From contig JACVRN010000006.1 of NCBI GenBank assembly GCA_014534425.1, forward strand, positions 24,741-88,740: 64,000 nucleotides of DNA, written 5' to 3'. Shown here piece by piece: positions 28,042 through 39,419 of this stretch. A program made the translations under genes and the position numbers. This stretch comes from Pyrinomonadaceae bacterium (lineage in GTDB: Bacteria; Acidobacteriota; Blastocatellia; Pyrinomonadales; Pyrinomonadaceae). The notes beneath the pieces are model-generated. The model was not told where the DNA came from and did not search any database. It saw only the letters and a list, made by a program, of their open reading frames with translations. Position 1 is the first letter of the stretch; each line of letters begins with the position of its first letter.

Positions 28042-28863
28042 ATGAAATTGATGGAAGGGAAAGTGGCAATCATCACGGGCGCGGCGCGTGGTATTGGTCG
28101 CGCGTGTGCCGAAGTTTTCAGCGCGCATGGTGCGCGTGTCGTTCTCTCGGACATTGACGAGGCTCCTACTCATGAGGCTGCGGAGCAGATTAAGGGCGCG
28201 GGGCACGAAGCGCTCGCGGTGCCGGGCGACGTGACGGCGCAGGATTTCGCGCCGCGATTGATTAAAGCGACGCTTGAAGAGTACGGGCGCATTGACGCAA
28301 TCGTGAACAACGCGGGCTACACATGGGACGGAGTTATTCACAAGATGACGGACGAGCAGTGGCAGGCTATGCTCGACGTTCACCTGACCGCGCCCTTTCG
28401 CCTCATACGCGCCGCTTCCGAGTACCTGCGCGAGACGGCCAAGCGCGAGAAGGAAGAGCAGGGCAGAGCGGCTGCGCGAAAGATAGTCAACGTCAGTTCT
28501 ACCACAGGCACGCGCGGCAACGCAGGGCAGGTGAACTACGCTGCGGGCAAAGCAGGAATTGTAGGCGTGACGAAAACCCTTGCGAAGGAGTGGGGGCAAT
28601 TCAACATACAGGTCAACGCCGTCGCCTTCGGCTTCATAGAAACACGCCTGACGCAGGCCAAAGAAGCGGGCGAGCGCCTAACGCGCGAATCAGCAGACAT
28701 CGCACTCGGCATTCCGCAACAGAACCGCGAGATTGCTTTTCGCATGATTCCAATGGGTCGCGGCGGAACGCCCGAAGAGGCCGCCGGGCCAGTGCTATTT
28801 TTCTCCTCGCCTTTAAGCGATTACGTGTCTGGACAAGTCTTAGAAGTCACCGGCGGATTGTAA
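28042..28863 (+). CDS. Short-chain dehydrogenase/reductase, FabG-like
   Basis: 273 residues. 'VAIITGAARGIGRACAEVFSAHG', 'NNAGYTWDG', 'VNYAAGKAGIVGVTKTLAKEW' with the Tyr-Lys pair, and 'YVSGQVLEVTGGL' at the end. It resembles 3-oxoacyl-ACP/CoA reductases with a small insertion around residue 135 ('AKREKEEQGRAAARK'). Probably a hydroxyacyl-CoA dehydrogenase of this pathway. The gene follows the repeat at 27922 and precedes the aldolase gene by 21 bases. Confidence 0.88.
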   Translation: MKLMEGKVAIITGAARGIGRACAEVFSAHGARVVLSDIDEAPTHEAAEQIKGAGHEALAVPGDVTAQDFAPRLIKATLEEYGRIDAIVNNAGYTWDGVIHKMTDEQWQAMLDVHLTAPFRLIRAASEYLRETAKREKEEQGRAAARKIVNVSSTTGTRGNAGQVNYAAGKAGIVGVTKTLAKEWGQFNIQVNAVAFGFIETRLTQAKEAGERLTRESADIALGIPQQNREIAFRMIPMGRGGTPEEAAGPVLFFSSPLSDYVSGQVLEVTGGL

Positions 28864-28884
28864 AGATTCCGAGAGAGATTCTTT

Positions 28885-29610
28885 ATGAATGAAGAGGCTA
28901 TTAAATTCGACATCTGCTGCGCGGCGCGCCTTCTTTATCGTGACGGCTTGAGCGTAGCCAATGCGGGGCACCTGAGCGTGGCTGTAGGTGAAAATCGAAT
29001 GCTGGTTAATCACTTCGGGCCTTCGTTCGCCACGCTCAGGCCGGAGAACATTGTGCCAGTGGATTTCGCGGGCCGCGTGCTTGAGGGCGAAGCTTACGTC
29101 AACGACACCATACGACTGCACGGCATCATACACCGCGAGAACCCGCACGCCGTTGCGGTCGCACACACGCACCCGCCAACGGTCGTCACCTACTCCGCCT
29201 TTCGCACTGTGCCGGAAGTCTACGACCAGGAAAGCTGCATGCTCGTAGATGATGTGTGCGTGGTTGAAGAAGACTACGAAGGGCTTGCTTCGGATGAAGA
29301 GCGAGTGATGCCAATAGCGCGTGCGCTCGGCGAAAAGCGCGCAGCCATCCTGCCGAATCACGGCGCTATCACCACCGGCGACAACATCCAGGTTGCCTTC
29401 GTTCGAATGGTGCTTCTGGAAAAAATGGCCGAGCGAAACATTCAGGTGGCGCAGGCGGCGCAGGCGCTTGGGAAAAAGCCCGTGCCGATTTCACTGGAAG
29501 CCGCGCGGCGCGCTAAGTCAGAGATAGCGCGCATTCCTGTCTTCGCGCCGCTCTGGAAAGATTTCCTGACAAGGCTCAGGGCAACCGACCCGGATTTGTT
29601 CAGTCGGTAA
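28885..29610 (+). CDS. Class II aldolase/adducin family protein
   Basis: 241 residues. Metal-ligand histidines are visible in 'AVAHTHPPTVV' and 'LPNHGAITTG', the L-fuculose-phosphate aldolase/adducin fold. Family members catalyse retro-aldol cleavage or decarboxylation/dehydration using zinc. Within a beta-oxidation cluster it may release a small aldehyde or ketone from a hydroxylated intermediate; that role is inferred from position only. It is cotranscribed with the genes on both sides. Confidence 0.85.
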   Translation: MNEEAIKFDICCAARLLYRDGLSVANAGHLSVAVGENRMLVNHFGPSFATLRPENIVPVDFAGRVLEGEAYVNDTIRLHGIIHRENPHAVAVAHTHPPTVVTYSAFRTVPEVYDQESCMLVDDVCVVEEDYEGLASDEERVMPIARALGEKRAAILPNHGAITTGDNIQVAFVRMVLLEKMAERNIQVAQAAQALGKKPVPISLEAARRAKSEIARIPVFAPLWKDFLTRLRATDPDLFSR

Positions 29611-29631
29611 GCTTCCAATCAACTCGGAGCA

Positions 29632-32046
<2,415 letters not shown>

Positions 32047-32049
32047 GAA

Positions 32050-32532
32050 ATGACGCGAACGATTAACGAAGAAGAGCTTGAGAGCAGGGCTGAAGCTCGA
32101 AGCCGTATGAGCGGGCTTGAGTACATGCAGAAGGTTGCGGCGGGCGAAGTGCCGCAGTCCGGCATGGGACAGTTGATGGGCTTCAAAATTACGGAGGTGA
32201 GCGAGGGCTACGCTGTCCTGACGGTCAGGCCGGACGATCGCCACTACAACGGCATAGGCATAGCGCACGGCGGACTGGCCGCGACGCTTCTGGATTCGGC
32301 CACGGGCTGCGCCATCAACACCATGATGCCTGCGGGCAGAATCTTCACCACGCTTGAGATGAAGATAAATTACGTGCGCCCCATCAGGGGCGAGACGGGC
32401 GTGGTTCGCTGCGAGGCCCGAGTGATTCACGTAGGGGGCCGCGTGGCGACAGCCGAAGGCCGTGTAGTAGATGAGCAGGGAAAGCTCTACGCCCACGGCA
32501 CTGCGACCTGCATGTTGTTTCAGACGAGATAG
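32050..32532 (+). CDS. PaaI-family hotdog thioesterase, copy 1
   Basis: 160 residues. The hotdog domain shows 'HYNGIGIAHGGLAATLLDSATG' and 'NYVRPIRGETG', typical of PaaI/YbgC-like acyl-CoA thioesterases, which remove CoA from stalled intermediates. It begins 3 bases after fadN. A close paralogue is at 36703, sharing most of the core ('HGGLAATLLDSA.GCAI', 'GRVVDE.GKLYAHGT.TC'). Confidence 0.88.
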   Translation: MTRTINEEELESRAEARSRMSGLEYMQKVAAGEVPQSGMGQLMGFKITEVSEGYAVLTVRPDDRHYNGIGIAHGGLAATLLDSATGCAINTMMPAGRIFTTLEMKINYVRPIRGETGVVRCEARVIHVGGRVATAEGRVVDEQGKLYAHGTATCMLFQTR

Positions 32533-32538
32533 ATTGAG

Positions 32539-32919
32539 ATGACTGTGATGAAAGTCGGCGACCGTTTATCCTGGGAGCGTACCTTTACGGAGGAAGACAT
32601 TCGTCTCTTCGCCAGTGTCTCCGGCGACGAGGGCGCGCATCACACTTCGCCGGACGAGGCGGGCAGGCTGATGGCGCACGGGCTTTTGACCGCCACGCTG
32701 CCTACAAAAATCGGCGGCGACATCAACTTCATAGCCCGCGACATGCACTTTCATTTTCACAGGCCCGTCTTCGCAGGCGACACAGTGCGCTGCGAAGTCA
32801 CAATCGTTGAGCTTGAAGAGGCAGAGCAATTCTACCAACTGAAATCAACCTGGAGTTGCCGCAACCAACACGGCAAAGAAGTGATGAGCGGAGAAGCGAC
32901 AGGCGTCGTTAGGAAATAG
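32539..32919 (+). CDS. MaoC-like hotdog dehydratase
   Basis: 126 residues. The pattern 'FTEEDIRLFASVSGDEGAHHT' followed by 'LMAHGLLTATLPTKIGG' is the MaoC/R-specific hydratase hotdog form, although the usual Asp-x-Asn-x-x-His is altered (DEGAHH). Probably an enoyl-CoA hydratase or a dehydratase subunit. It starts 6 bases after the thioesterase and is part of the operon. Confidence 0.8.
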   Translation: MTVMKVGDRLSWERTFTEEDIRLFASVSGDEGAHHTSPDEAGRLMAHGLLTATLPTKIGGDINFIARDMHFHFHRPVFAGDTVRCEVTIVELEEAEQFYQLKSTWSCRNQHGKEVMSGEATGVVRK

Positions 32920-32946
32920 AAGAAGCTGAAGATAAGAGGTTCGAGT

Positions 32947-34131
32947 ATGAGAGAAGCTGTGATTGTCGCGGGCGTGCGGACTGCTGTCGGCAAAGCGCCG
33001 CGAGGAAGTTTGCGTACGACCAGGCCGGATGATATGGCCGCTTCGGTGATAAAAGATTTGCTGCGGCGCGTGCCCGCTTTGCAGCCCGAAACTATAGACG
33101 ACGTAATCATAGGCTGCGCCACTCCCGAAGGCGAGCAGGGCACGAACGTCGCGCGCATAGCGTCTTTGCGCGCGGGCCTCTCCTACGAAGTGCCCGCCGT
33201 GACGGTCAACCGCTTCTGCTCGTCCGGGTCTCAGACGATAGCTATGGCTGCGGAGCGAATCATGGCAGGGATGGCAGACTGCATCATAGCTGGCGGCACG
33301 GAATCCATGAGTCTTCTTCGCGGCAACACCAAGTTCAGGCCCAATCCTTATCTGGTGGAAAATTACCCCGAAGTTTACCTGAGCATGGGACTCACGGCAG
33401 AGAACGTCTCGCGCAAGTACAACGTCTCGCGCGAAGAATCGGACGCCTTCTCTTATCGCAGCCACAGGCGCGCGCTCGCGGCGCAAAGTGCGGGGCGCTT
33501 CAAAGACGATGGCATCGTCCCGCTCGAAGTAGAGATTAACGAAGTGGGCGACGACGGCAGAGTGAAGCGAAAGCAGTTGACGTTTGAAGTGGACGAAGGC
33601 CCGCGAGCGGACACAACAGTCGAAGCCTTAGCCAAACTGCGTCCGGTCTTTCATGCCAGAGGCTCCGTCACTGCTGGCAACTCAAGTCAAACGTCGGACG
33701 GCGCTGCCGCAGTCCTGGTCATGTCGCGCGAGCGCGCCGAAGAGCTTGGACTAAAACCCCTGGCGCGTTTCGTCTCTTACGCTGTGGGCGGCGTGCCGCC
33801 TGAGATTATGGGGATGGGGCCGGTCGTCGCAGTGCCGAAGGCTCTGAAGCTCGCAGGACTTAAGCTCGACGATGTTGACCTGATAGAACTCAACGAAGCG
33901 TTCGCGTGCCAGGCCATAGCCGTCATGCGCGAGCTTGGCATGGACGACGAGCGCACGAATGTCAACGGCGGCGCGGTCGCGCTAGGCCATCCACTGGGAG
34001 CTTCCGGCGCTAAGCTCACCGTGCAGCTTCTGGGCGAGATGCGCCGTCGCAAGAGCCGCTACGGCATGGTCACGATGTGCGTCGGCGGCGGACAGGGCGC
34101 AGCCACCATCTTTGAGAATCTTCAAACTTAA
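32947..34131 (+). CDS. fadA: Thiolase (acetyl-CoA C-acyltransferase)
   Basis: 394 residues, degradative thiolase. The nucleophilic cysteine is in '[19 protein letters not shown]', the catalytic His in '[12 protein letters not shown]', and the second cysteine in '[13 protein letters not shown]'. It cleaves 3-oxoacyl-CoA to acetyl-CoA (or propionyl-CoA) and a shorter acyl-CoA, completing the beta-oxidation cycle encoded here. Position after fadN and before an acyl-CoA dehydrogenase resembles fadNAE operons. Confidence 0.93.
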   Translation: MREAVIVAGVRTAVGKAPRGSLRTTRPDDMAASVIKDLLRRVPALQPETIDDVIIGCATPEGEQGTNVARIASLRAGLSYEVPAVTVNRFCSSGSQTIAMAAERIMAGMADCIIAGGTESMSLLRGNTKFRPNPYLVENYPEVYLSMGLTAENVSRKYNVSREESDAFSYRSHRRALAAQSAGRFKDDGIVPLEVEINEVGDDGRVKRKQLTFEVDEGPRADTTVEALAKLRPVFHARGSVTAGNSSQTSDGAAAVLVMSRERAEELGLKPLARFVSYAVGGVPPEIMGMGPVVAVPKALKLAGLKLDDVDLIELNEAFACQAIAVMRELGMDDERTNVNGGAVALGHPLGASGAKLTVQLLGEMRRRKSRYGMVTMCVGGGQGAATIFENLQT

Positions 34132-34152
34132 GATGAATACGGAAGGCAATCT

Positions 34153-35388
34153 ATGAAACCGGACGACCCGTATCTTGGTTTTCAAGTCTCCCCGCGCGCG
34201 AAAGAGATTTATCAAAGGCTCAGCGCCTTTATGGACGAGCATGTCTTTCCGAACGAAGAGTTGTTTCATCAACAGATAGAAGAGGGCGAGCGCTGGCAGC
34301 CTGTTCCTTTGATGGAGGAGTTGAAGGCTAAGGCCAGGGCCGAAGGGTTGTGGAACCTGTTCCTGCCTGAAAGCGAATATGGCGCGGGGCTGACGAATCT
34401 TGAATACGCGCCGATGGCGGAATTGATGGGACGCTCGCTGGCTTTCGCGTCCGAAGTTTTTAACTGTAGCGCGCCGGACACGGGCAACATGGAGGTGCTG
34501 GCGCGCTACGGCACGCAAGAACAGAAGGAGCGATGGCTGAAGCCGCTTGCCGACGGCGAGATTCGTTCCTGCTTTGCCATGACAGAGCCTGATGTTGCTT
34601 CCTCGGATGCTACAAACATACGCTCGACCATAGCGCGGGACGGAGACGAGTACGTCATCAACGGTCGCAAGTGGTGGGCGAGCGGCGCGGGCGACCCTCG
34701 CTGCAAGGTCGCAATCTTCATAGGCAAGACGGACACAGAAGCGCCAAAGCACCGGCAGCAGGCCATGATGCTCGTGCCGATGGACGCGCAGGGCGTGAAG
34801 GTCTTGCGCCTGCTGAGCGTCTTCGGCTATGACCACGCGCCGCACGGGCACGCGGAGATTGTCTTTGAGAACGTGCGCGTGCCCGCTTCGAACATGCTGC
34901 TTGGCGAAGGTCGCGGGTTTGAGATAGCGCAGGGACGCTTGGGGCCTGGGCGCATACATCATTGCATGCGGCTGATAGGAGTCTCGGAGCGCGCACTGGA
35001 AGCCATGTGCCGTCGCGTGACGGCGCGGACGGCTTTCGGTAAGACGCTTTCCGAGCAGGGCACCATACGCGCCGGAATAGCAAAGTCCAGGATGGAGATT
35101 GACCAGGCGCGGCTGCTAACTATGAAGGCCGCTTACATGATGGACGTAGTTGGCAACAAGGCTGCGCGAGCGGAAATCGCTATGATTAAAGTCGTGGCTC
35201 CGAACGTGGCGCTCAGGGTTCTAGATCGTGCTATTCAGGCTCACGGCGGCGGCGGCGTCTCGGACGACTTCTTTCTGGCTGCGGCCTGGGCCAACGCACG
35301 CACCCTGAGACTTGCCGACGGCCCCGACGAAGTTCACATAGAATCAATCGCCAGGATGGAGTTGCGAAAGTATAAAGAGAACGTGTAG
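34153..35388 (+). CDS. ACAD10/11-like acyl-CoA dehydrogenase
   Basis: 411 residues. '[20 protein letters not shown]', '[25 protein letters not shown]' (in parts), '[14 protein letters not shown]' and '[20 protein letters not shown]' mark the ACAD10/ACAD11 subgroup. The normal YEGT glutamate is replaced by Asp (ADGPDE). In mammals ACAD10/11, and in Pseudomonas LvaC, members act on 4-phosphoacyl-CoAs made by an APH-type kinase; such a kinase is encoded at 37223. I infer the same split system here. Confidence 0.88.
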   Translation: MKPDDPYLGFQVSPRAKEIYQRLSAFMDEHVFPNEELFHQQIEEGERWQPVPLMEELKAKARAEGLWNLFLPESEYGAGLTNLEYAPMAELMGRSLAFASEVFNCSAPDTGNMEVLARYGTQEQKERWLKPLADGEIRSCFAMTEPDVASSDATNIRSTIARDGDEYVINGRKWWASGAGDPRCKVAIFIGKTDTEAPKHRQQAMMLVPMDAQGVKVLRLLSVFGYDHAPHGHAEIVFENVRVPASNMLLGEGRGFEIAQGRLGPGRIHHCMRLIGVSERALEAMCRRVTARTAFGKTLSEQGTIRAGIAKSRMEIDQARLLTMKAAYMMDVVGNKAARAEIAMIKVVAPNVALRVLDRAIQAHGGGGVSDDFFLAAAWANARTLRLADGPDEVHIESIARMELRKYKENV

Positions 35389-35403
35389 AGGCGGAATATA
35401 ACT

Positions 35404-35865
35404 ATGGCTGCGAAGCGGATTGAAAGCATAAACGAGTTGCCCGCGTTGACGGGGCAGGAGGTGGCCGTGAGCGATTGGCTGGAGGTCGCGCAAACGCGCA
35501 TCAACCAGTTCGCCGAGGCTACGGAAGACCGGCAGTGGATTCACACAGACCCTGAGCGGGCCGCGCGCGAGTCGCCGTTTAAGACGACAATCGCGCACGG
35601 CTTTCTGACGCTCTCGCTCCTGAGTGAGTTGATGAAGAAGGCCGTAGAGGTCGGAGGGCTTCGCATGGGCATCAACTACGGGTTGAACCGCGTGCGCTTT
35701 GTCAGCCCTGTGCCTTCTGGAGCGCGCATTCGCGGTCGCTTTAAGCTGGCCGAAGTGGAAGAGATTAGCGGAGGCATGCAGGCCACCTGGAACGTGACGG
35801 TCGAGCGCGAAGGCAATGACAAGCCCTGCTGCGTGGCCGAATGGCTCGTGCGATATTACGTGTGA
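35404..35865 (+). CDS. MaoC/NodN-type dehydratase
   Basis: 153 residues. 'VAQTRINQFAEATEDRQWIHTDPERA' with the catalytic Asp/His region and 'TTIAHGFLTLSLLSELM' are characteristic of the MaoC (NodN) hotdog hydratases. Likely an R-specific enoyl-CoA hydratase. It begins 15 bases after the acyl-CoA dehydrogenase and precedes a crotonase, so two different hydratase types are available. Confidence 0.88.
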   Translation: MAAKRIESINELPALTGQEVAVSDWLEVAQTRINQFAEATEDRQWIHTDPERAARESPFKTTIAHGFLTLSLLSELMKKAVEVGGLRMGINYGLNRVRFVSPVPSGARIRGRFKLAEVEEISGGMQATWNVTVEREGNDKPCCVAEWLVRYYV

Positions 35866-35883
35866 GCAGTAAAAGGAGGAATG

Positions 35884-36678
35884 ATGACAGAACAGTCTGA
35901 AAAATTGCTGGTCACGCTCAATGACGGCATCAAGCGCATCACGATTAATCGCCCGGAGCGGCGCAACTCTGTTGACCACGAGACTATCAGAATGCTGCGT
36001 GATGCGGTTCAGCATTCGGAGACGGACGGCACCCGTGTGCTGATTCTGACGGGCGCGGGCGAGTCGTTCTGCGCGGGCGCGGATTTGGCCGCAACCTCTG
36101 CGAGCGATATTGCGAATTATGACGTGACGCGTGCGATTCGTGAGAATGTGAATCCGACGGTTGCGGCTATGCGTAAGCTGCCCGTGCCTATTATTGCGCG
36201 CGTTCACGGGCACGCGGTCGGCGTGGGCCACAACTACGCGCTGGCCTGCGACATGATTATAGCTTCGGAGCAGGCGCTCTTCGGACAGGTCTTCGTCCGT
36301 ATAGGATTGATGCCAGACGGCGGCAGCACTTTCCTTCTGCCGCGCATTGTGGGCTATCAGAAAGCATTTGAGTTGATGGCGATGGGCGACATCATAAGCG
36401 CCGAGGAGTCTTTGCGACTGGGCCTGGTCAATCGCGTGGTGCCGTTTGCAGATCTTGATGCGACCGTGGATGCCGTCGCCGCTCGCCTGGCTTCCGCGCC
36501 GCAGATGGCTTTGGCGAAGATAAAAGCTGCGCTCAATCACAGCGCGCAGAGCGACCTTGCTTCGTCGCTTGAGTTCGAAGCTGTGAATCAGGACGCCTGC
36601 TTTCACTCTGCGGATTTTATGGAGGGCGTCGCGGCCTTTATGCAGAAGCGCAAGGCCGTCTTCGGCGGGAAAGCCTGA
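35884..36678 (+). CDS. Enoyl-CoA hydratase/isomerase (crotonase)
   Basis: 264 residues. 'ILTGAGESFCAGADLAA' and 'VHGHAVGVGHNYALACDMIIAS' form the oxyanion hole region, and 'FVRIGLMPDGGSTFLLPRIVG' carries the usual acidic region. ATG 35884 is chosen over 35881 because AGGAGG lies only one base before the first and four before the second. Hydrates or isomerises enoyl-CoA intermediates. Single-domain protein in the same operon. Confidence 0.9.
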   Translation: MTEQSEKLLVTLNDGIKRITINRPERRNSVDHETIRMLRDAVQHSETDGTRVLILTGAGESFCAGADLAATSASDIANYDVTRAIRENVNPTVAAMRKLPVPIIARVHGHAVGVGHNYALACDMIIASEQALFGQVFVRIGLMPDGGSTFLLPRIVGYQKAFELMAMGDIISAEESLRLGLVNRVVPFADLDATVDAVAARLASAPQMALAKIKAALNHSAQSDLASSLEFEAVNQDACFHSADFMEGVAAFMQKRKAVFGGKA

Positions 36679-36702
36679 GGCCGGAAGAGAATAATCGAAA
36701 CT

Positions 36703-37206
36703 ATGAGCAACGGCGGAAACACTGCGCGCACGCGCACGATTACATGGGAAGACCCGCGCGCTCTGGCCGAAGCCGGGCGCAATCTATCAGGGCTTGAGTA
36801 TCTGAGAAAAATAGTCGAAGGCAGCTTGCCTCGCCCGCCCATAGGCGCGCTGATGAACTTCACTATCGCGGAATTGAGCGAAGGCCGCGCGGTCTTTACA
36901 GTGGAGCCTGCGGAGTATCATTACAATCCTATAGGCGTCGTTCACGGGGGACTTGCGGCGACGCTGCTGGATTCGGCAATGGGCTGCGCCATACATTCCA
37001 CTCTGCCTGCGGGCGCGGGCTACACGACGCTGGAGATAAAAGTTAATTTCGTCAGGCCCATGACGGCGGAGACGGGAACCGTGAGGTGCGAAGCGAAGGT
37101 GATTTACGTCGGAGGCCGCACAGCAACCGCCGATGGCCGCGTCGTAGATGAAAGCGGAAAGCTCTACGCGCACGGCACTACTACGTGCATCATCTTTCGC
37201 CCCTGA
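36703..37206 (+). CDS. PaaI-family hotdog thioesterase, copy 2
   Basis: 167 residues, closely similar to the product at 32050, including 'HYNPIGVVHGGLAATLLDSAM', 'NFVRPMTAETGTVRCEAKVIY' (in parts) and 'GKLYAHGTTTCIIF'. The N-terminal segment 'LSGLEYLRKIVEGSLPRPP' is also shared. It arose by duplication in or near this operon. Predicted acyl-CoA thioesterase; the two copies may differ in chain-length preference. Confidence 0.88.
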   Translation: MSNGGNTARTRTITWEDPRALAEAGRNLSGLEYLRKIVEGSLPRPPIGALMNFTIAELSEGRAVFTVEPAEYHYNPIGVVHGGLAATLLDSAMGCAIHSTLPAGAGYTTLEIKVNFVRPMTAETGTVRCEAKVIYVGGRTATADGRVVDESGKLYAHGTTTCIIFRP

Positions 37207-37222
37207 CTTTTTAATCATAAAC

Positions 37223-38308
37223 GTGACGACCGATTCAACAGATACGCGGCCCGTGCGTGCGAGCGAGCAGCTTGATTGGGAAGCGCTCGCGGGATTTGTG
37301 CGCGGCAAACTTGTTGAGGTGTTCGGAGAAGAGTTCGACGCCTCCGCGCCCATGACGGTAGAGCAGTTTCCGGGCGGGCACTCGAATCTAACATACCTGT
37401 TGCGTTTCGGTCAGCATGAGTTCGTCATGCGAAGGCCGCCGTTCGGGCCTGTGCCGCCGAAGGCGCACGACATGGCGCGCGAGTATCGCATACTCGAAGC
37501 AGTGCATCCGGTCTACACTCTAGCGCCCAGACCCTTCATGCTCTGCGAAGACCAGAGCGTCATAGGCTCTACCTTCTACGTGATGGAGCGCAGGCGCGGG
37601 CTGGTCGTGCGCGTAGAGGAACCGCCAGAGTTGGCCGACCGCCCGGAAGAACGTCTGCGTGCCAGCCGTGCTTTGATAGACGCGCTCGCGCGCCTGCACA
37701 TGGTTGACATCAACGAGCACGGACTCGCAGCCTTGGGCAAGCCCGTTGGGTTCGTAGGGCGACAGGTGCGCGGGTGGAACGAGCGCTGGCACGGCTCGCA
37801 GACGAGCGAGTTGCCAGCGATGGATGCGCTGGCCGCGTGGCTGATTGAGCGACTGCCGCCCGAAGCCGAGAGGCCGACGCTCGTGCACGGCGATTTCAAG
37901 CTGGACAACGTGATGCTCGATGCAGGGGACGTGGGGCGGCTGGTGGGTGTGTTTGATTGGGAGATGGCTGCGGTCGGCGACCCGCTCATAGATTTAGGCA
38001 TACTGCTGGCCTACTGGGTTCACGTCTCTACCGCAGCAGCGAGCGCGGACGCCGTCTCAACCGTCACACAGCGCGAAGGCTGGTTAACGCGCGCAGAGAT
38101 TCTTGAGCGATATTCCGAGGGCACGGGGCTTGATGTCTCGCGCATAACTTTCTACGAAGTGTTCGCGGTCTTTAAGCTCGCGGTGGTGCTACAGCAAATC
38201 TTCTATCGCTATCATCGCGGGCAGACGGATGACCCGCGCTTCGCCACACTGGACGAGCGCGTGCGCTGGCTCGCAGACATAGCCACACGGCTGGCTGAAA
38301 AGGCATGA
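37223..38308 (+). CDS. APH-type phosphotransferase, ACAD10/11 kinase-like
   Basis: 361 residues from GTG 37223; the longer ORF start at 37148 would overlap the thioesterase. Aminoglycoside-phosphotransferase fold: 'FPGGHSNLTYLLRF' (nucleotide loop), 'FVMRRPPFGPVPPKAHDM' (lysine/arginine region typical of the ACAD10/11 kinase), Brenner motif 'LVHGDFKLDNVMLD' and 'FDWEMAAVGDPLIDLG'. In ACAD10/11 and LvaA, this kinase phosphorylates the 4-hydroxyl of acyl-CoAs. Coupled by ATGA overlap to the alcohol dehydrogenase downstream. No antibiotic resistance role is suggested. Confidence 0.87.
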   Translation: MTTDSTDTRPVRASEQLDWEALAGFVRGKLVEVFGEEFDASAPMTVEQFPGGHSNLTYLLRFGQHEFVMRRPPFGPVPPKAHDMAREYRILEAVHPVYTLAPRPFMLCEDQSVIGSTFYVMERRRGLVVRVEEPPELADRPEERLRASRALIDALARLHMVDINEHGLAALGKPVGFVGRQVRGWNERWHGSQTSELPAMDALAAWLIERLPPEAERPTLVHGDFKLDNVMLDAGDVGRLVGVFDWEMAAVGDPLIDLGILLAYWVHVSTAAASADAVSTVTQREGWLTRAEILERYSEGTGLDVSRITFYEVFAVFKLAVVLQQIFYRYHRGQTDDPRFATLDERVRWLADIATRLAEKA

Positions 38309-39408
38309 ACATCAACGCAGCAATTTTGTGGGAGCAGGGTGCGCCGCTCTCTGTGGAGGAGGCGGAGTTGGAAGCGCCGCGTGCGGGCGAAGTCATGGTC
38401 GAAGTCAAAGCCGCAGGAGTTTGCCACAGCGACCTTCATCCGGCGCGCGGCGATTGGCCCGCTCGTACTCCGCTCGTGCTGGGGCATGAAGGCGCGGGCA
38501 TCGTGCGTGAAGTAGGCCCTGGTGTAACGACTTTGCGCGCGGGCGATCACGTAGTCTTCTGTTGGGCACCGCCGTGCGGGCTTTGTCCTATGTGCATGGA
38601 GGGCCGACCCGTTCTCTGCGACCGGCTGGAGCGTACGACCTATCGCAATCGTCTTCCGGCGGGCGGCACACGTCTTCACGCACGCGGGCAGGACGTGGCG
38701 CATTTCAACGGCACGGCCTGTTTCGCAGACTTCGCAGTGGTGGCAGCAGAAGGCGCGATTCCAGTTCCGGCGGATGTGAAGTTCGAGGCGCTAGCTACTC
38801 TTGGGTGCGCCGTCATCACAGGCGTAGGCGCTGTCTTGAATGCGGCCCGCGTGGAAGCTGAAGCGAGTGTCGTAGTCATTGGCGCGGGCGGCGTGGGCTT
38901 AAACGTTGTGCAGGGCGCAAGACTCGCGCAGGCTGAAAAAATCATAGCCGTAGATACACGCAGCGCGCCGCTCAAGCTGGCCGCGAGCTTCGGCGCAAGC
39001 GAAGTAGTTGAAGCTTCCACTGATAATGTAGTGGAGCAGGTGATGAAGTTGACGGGCGGGCGCGGCGCGGATTATGTCTTCGATACGGTCGGCGTGCCTG
39101 AGACTTTGACGCAAGCGCTGCGCTTCGCGCGCAAAGGCGGCGCTGTCGTGCTTACGGGACTATCGCGCACGGACGCGCGTGCCTCTTTCCCGCTCTTTCC
39201 CTTCGTGATGCAGGAGAAGCGCCTCTTAGGCTCCGTCTACGGCTCCGGCCAGCCCGCCCTGGATATTCCGCGTCTGGTAAAGCTTTACCAGGAAGGAAAG
39301 CTGAAGCTGGATGAGCTTGCCACGCGCACTTACCAACTAGAACAAGTCAACGACGCCCTGCACGCCCTGGCCTCCGCCGAAGGCGCACGCGGCATTATTC
39401 GTTGGTGA
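38305..39408 (+). CDS. Zinc alcohol dehydrogenase, class III-like MDR
   Basis: 367 residues. Catalytic zinc ligands in 'VCHSDLHPARGDWP' and 'LGHEGAGIVREVGPGV'; structural zinc cysteines in 'PPCGLCPMCMEGRPVLC'; NAD-binding 'VIGAGGVGLNVVQGARLA'. Oxidises an alcohol to aldehyde, fitting a product of P450 or hydrolase action. It overlaps the kinase gene by four bases and is the last plus-strand gene of the long operon. Confidence 0.9.
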   Translation: MNINAAILWEQGAPLSVEEAELEAPRAGEVMVEVKAAGVCHSDLHPARGDWPARTPLVLGHEGAGIVREVGPGVTTLRAGDHVVFCWAPPCGLCPMCMEGRPVLCDRLERTTYRNRLPAGGTRLHARGQDVAHFNGTACFADFAVVAAEGAIPVPADVKFEALATLGCAVITGVGAVLNAARVEAEASVVVIGAGGVGLNVVQGARLAQAEKIIAVDTRSAPLKLAASFGASEVVEASTDNVVEQVMKLTGGRGADYVFDTVGVPETLTQALRFARKGGAVVLTGLSRTDARASFPLFPFVMQEKRLLGSVYGSGQPALDIPRLVKLYQEGKLKLDELATRTYQLEQVNDALHALASAEGARGIIRW

Positions 39409-39419
39409 AAGAAATTGAT

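Noticed and set aside
37223-38308. Antibiotic resistance phosphotransferase
   Set aside because: The APH fold is shared, but the nucleotide loop and operon context fit the ACAD10/11 kinase group.
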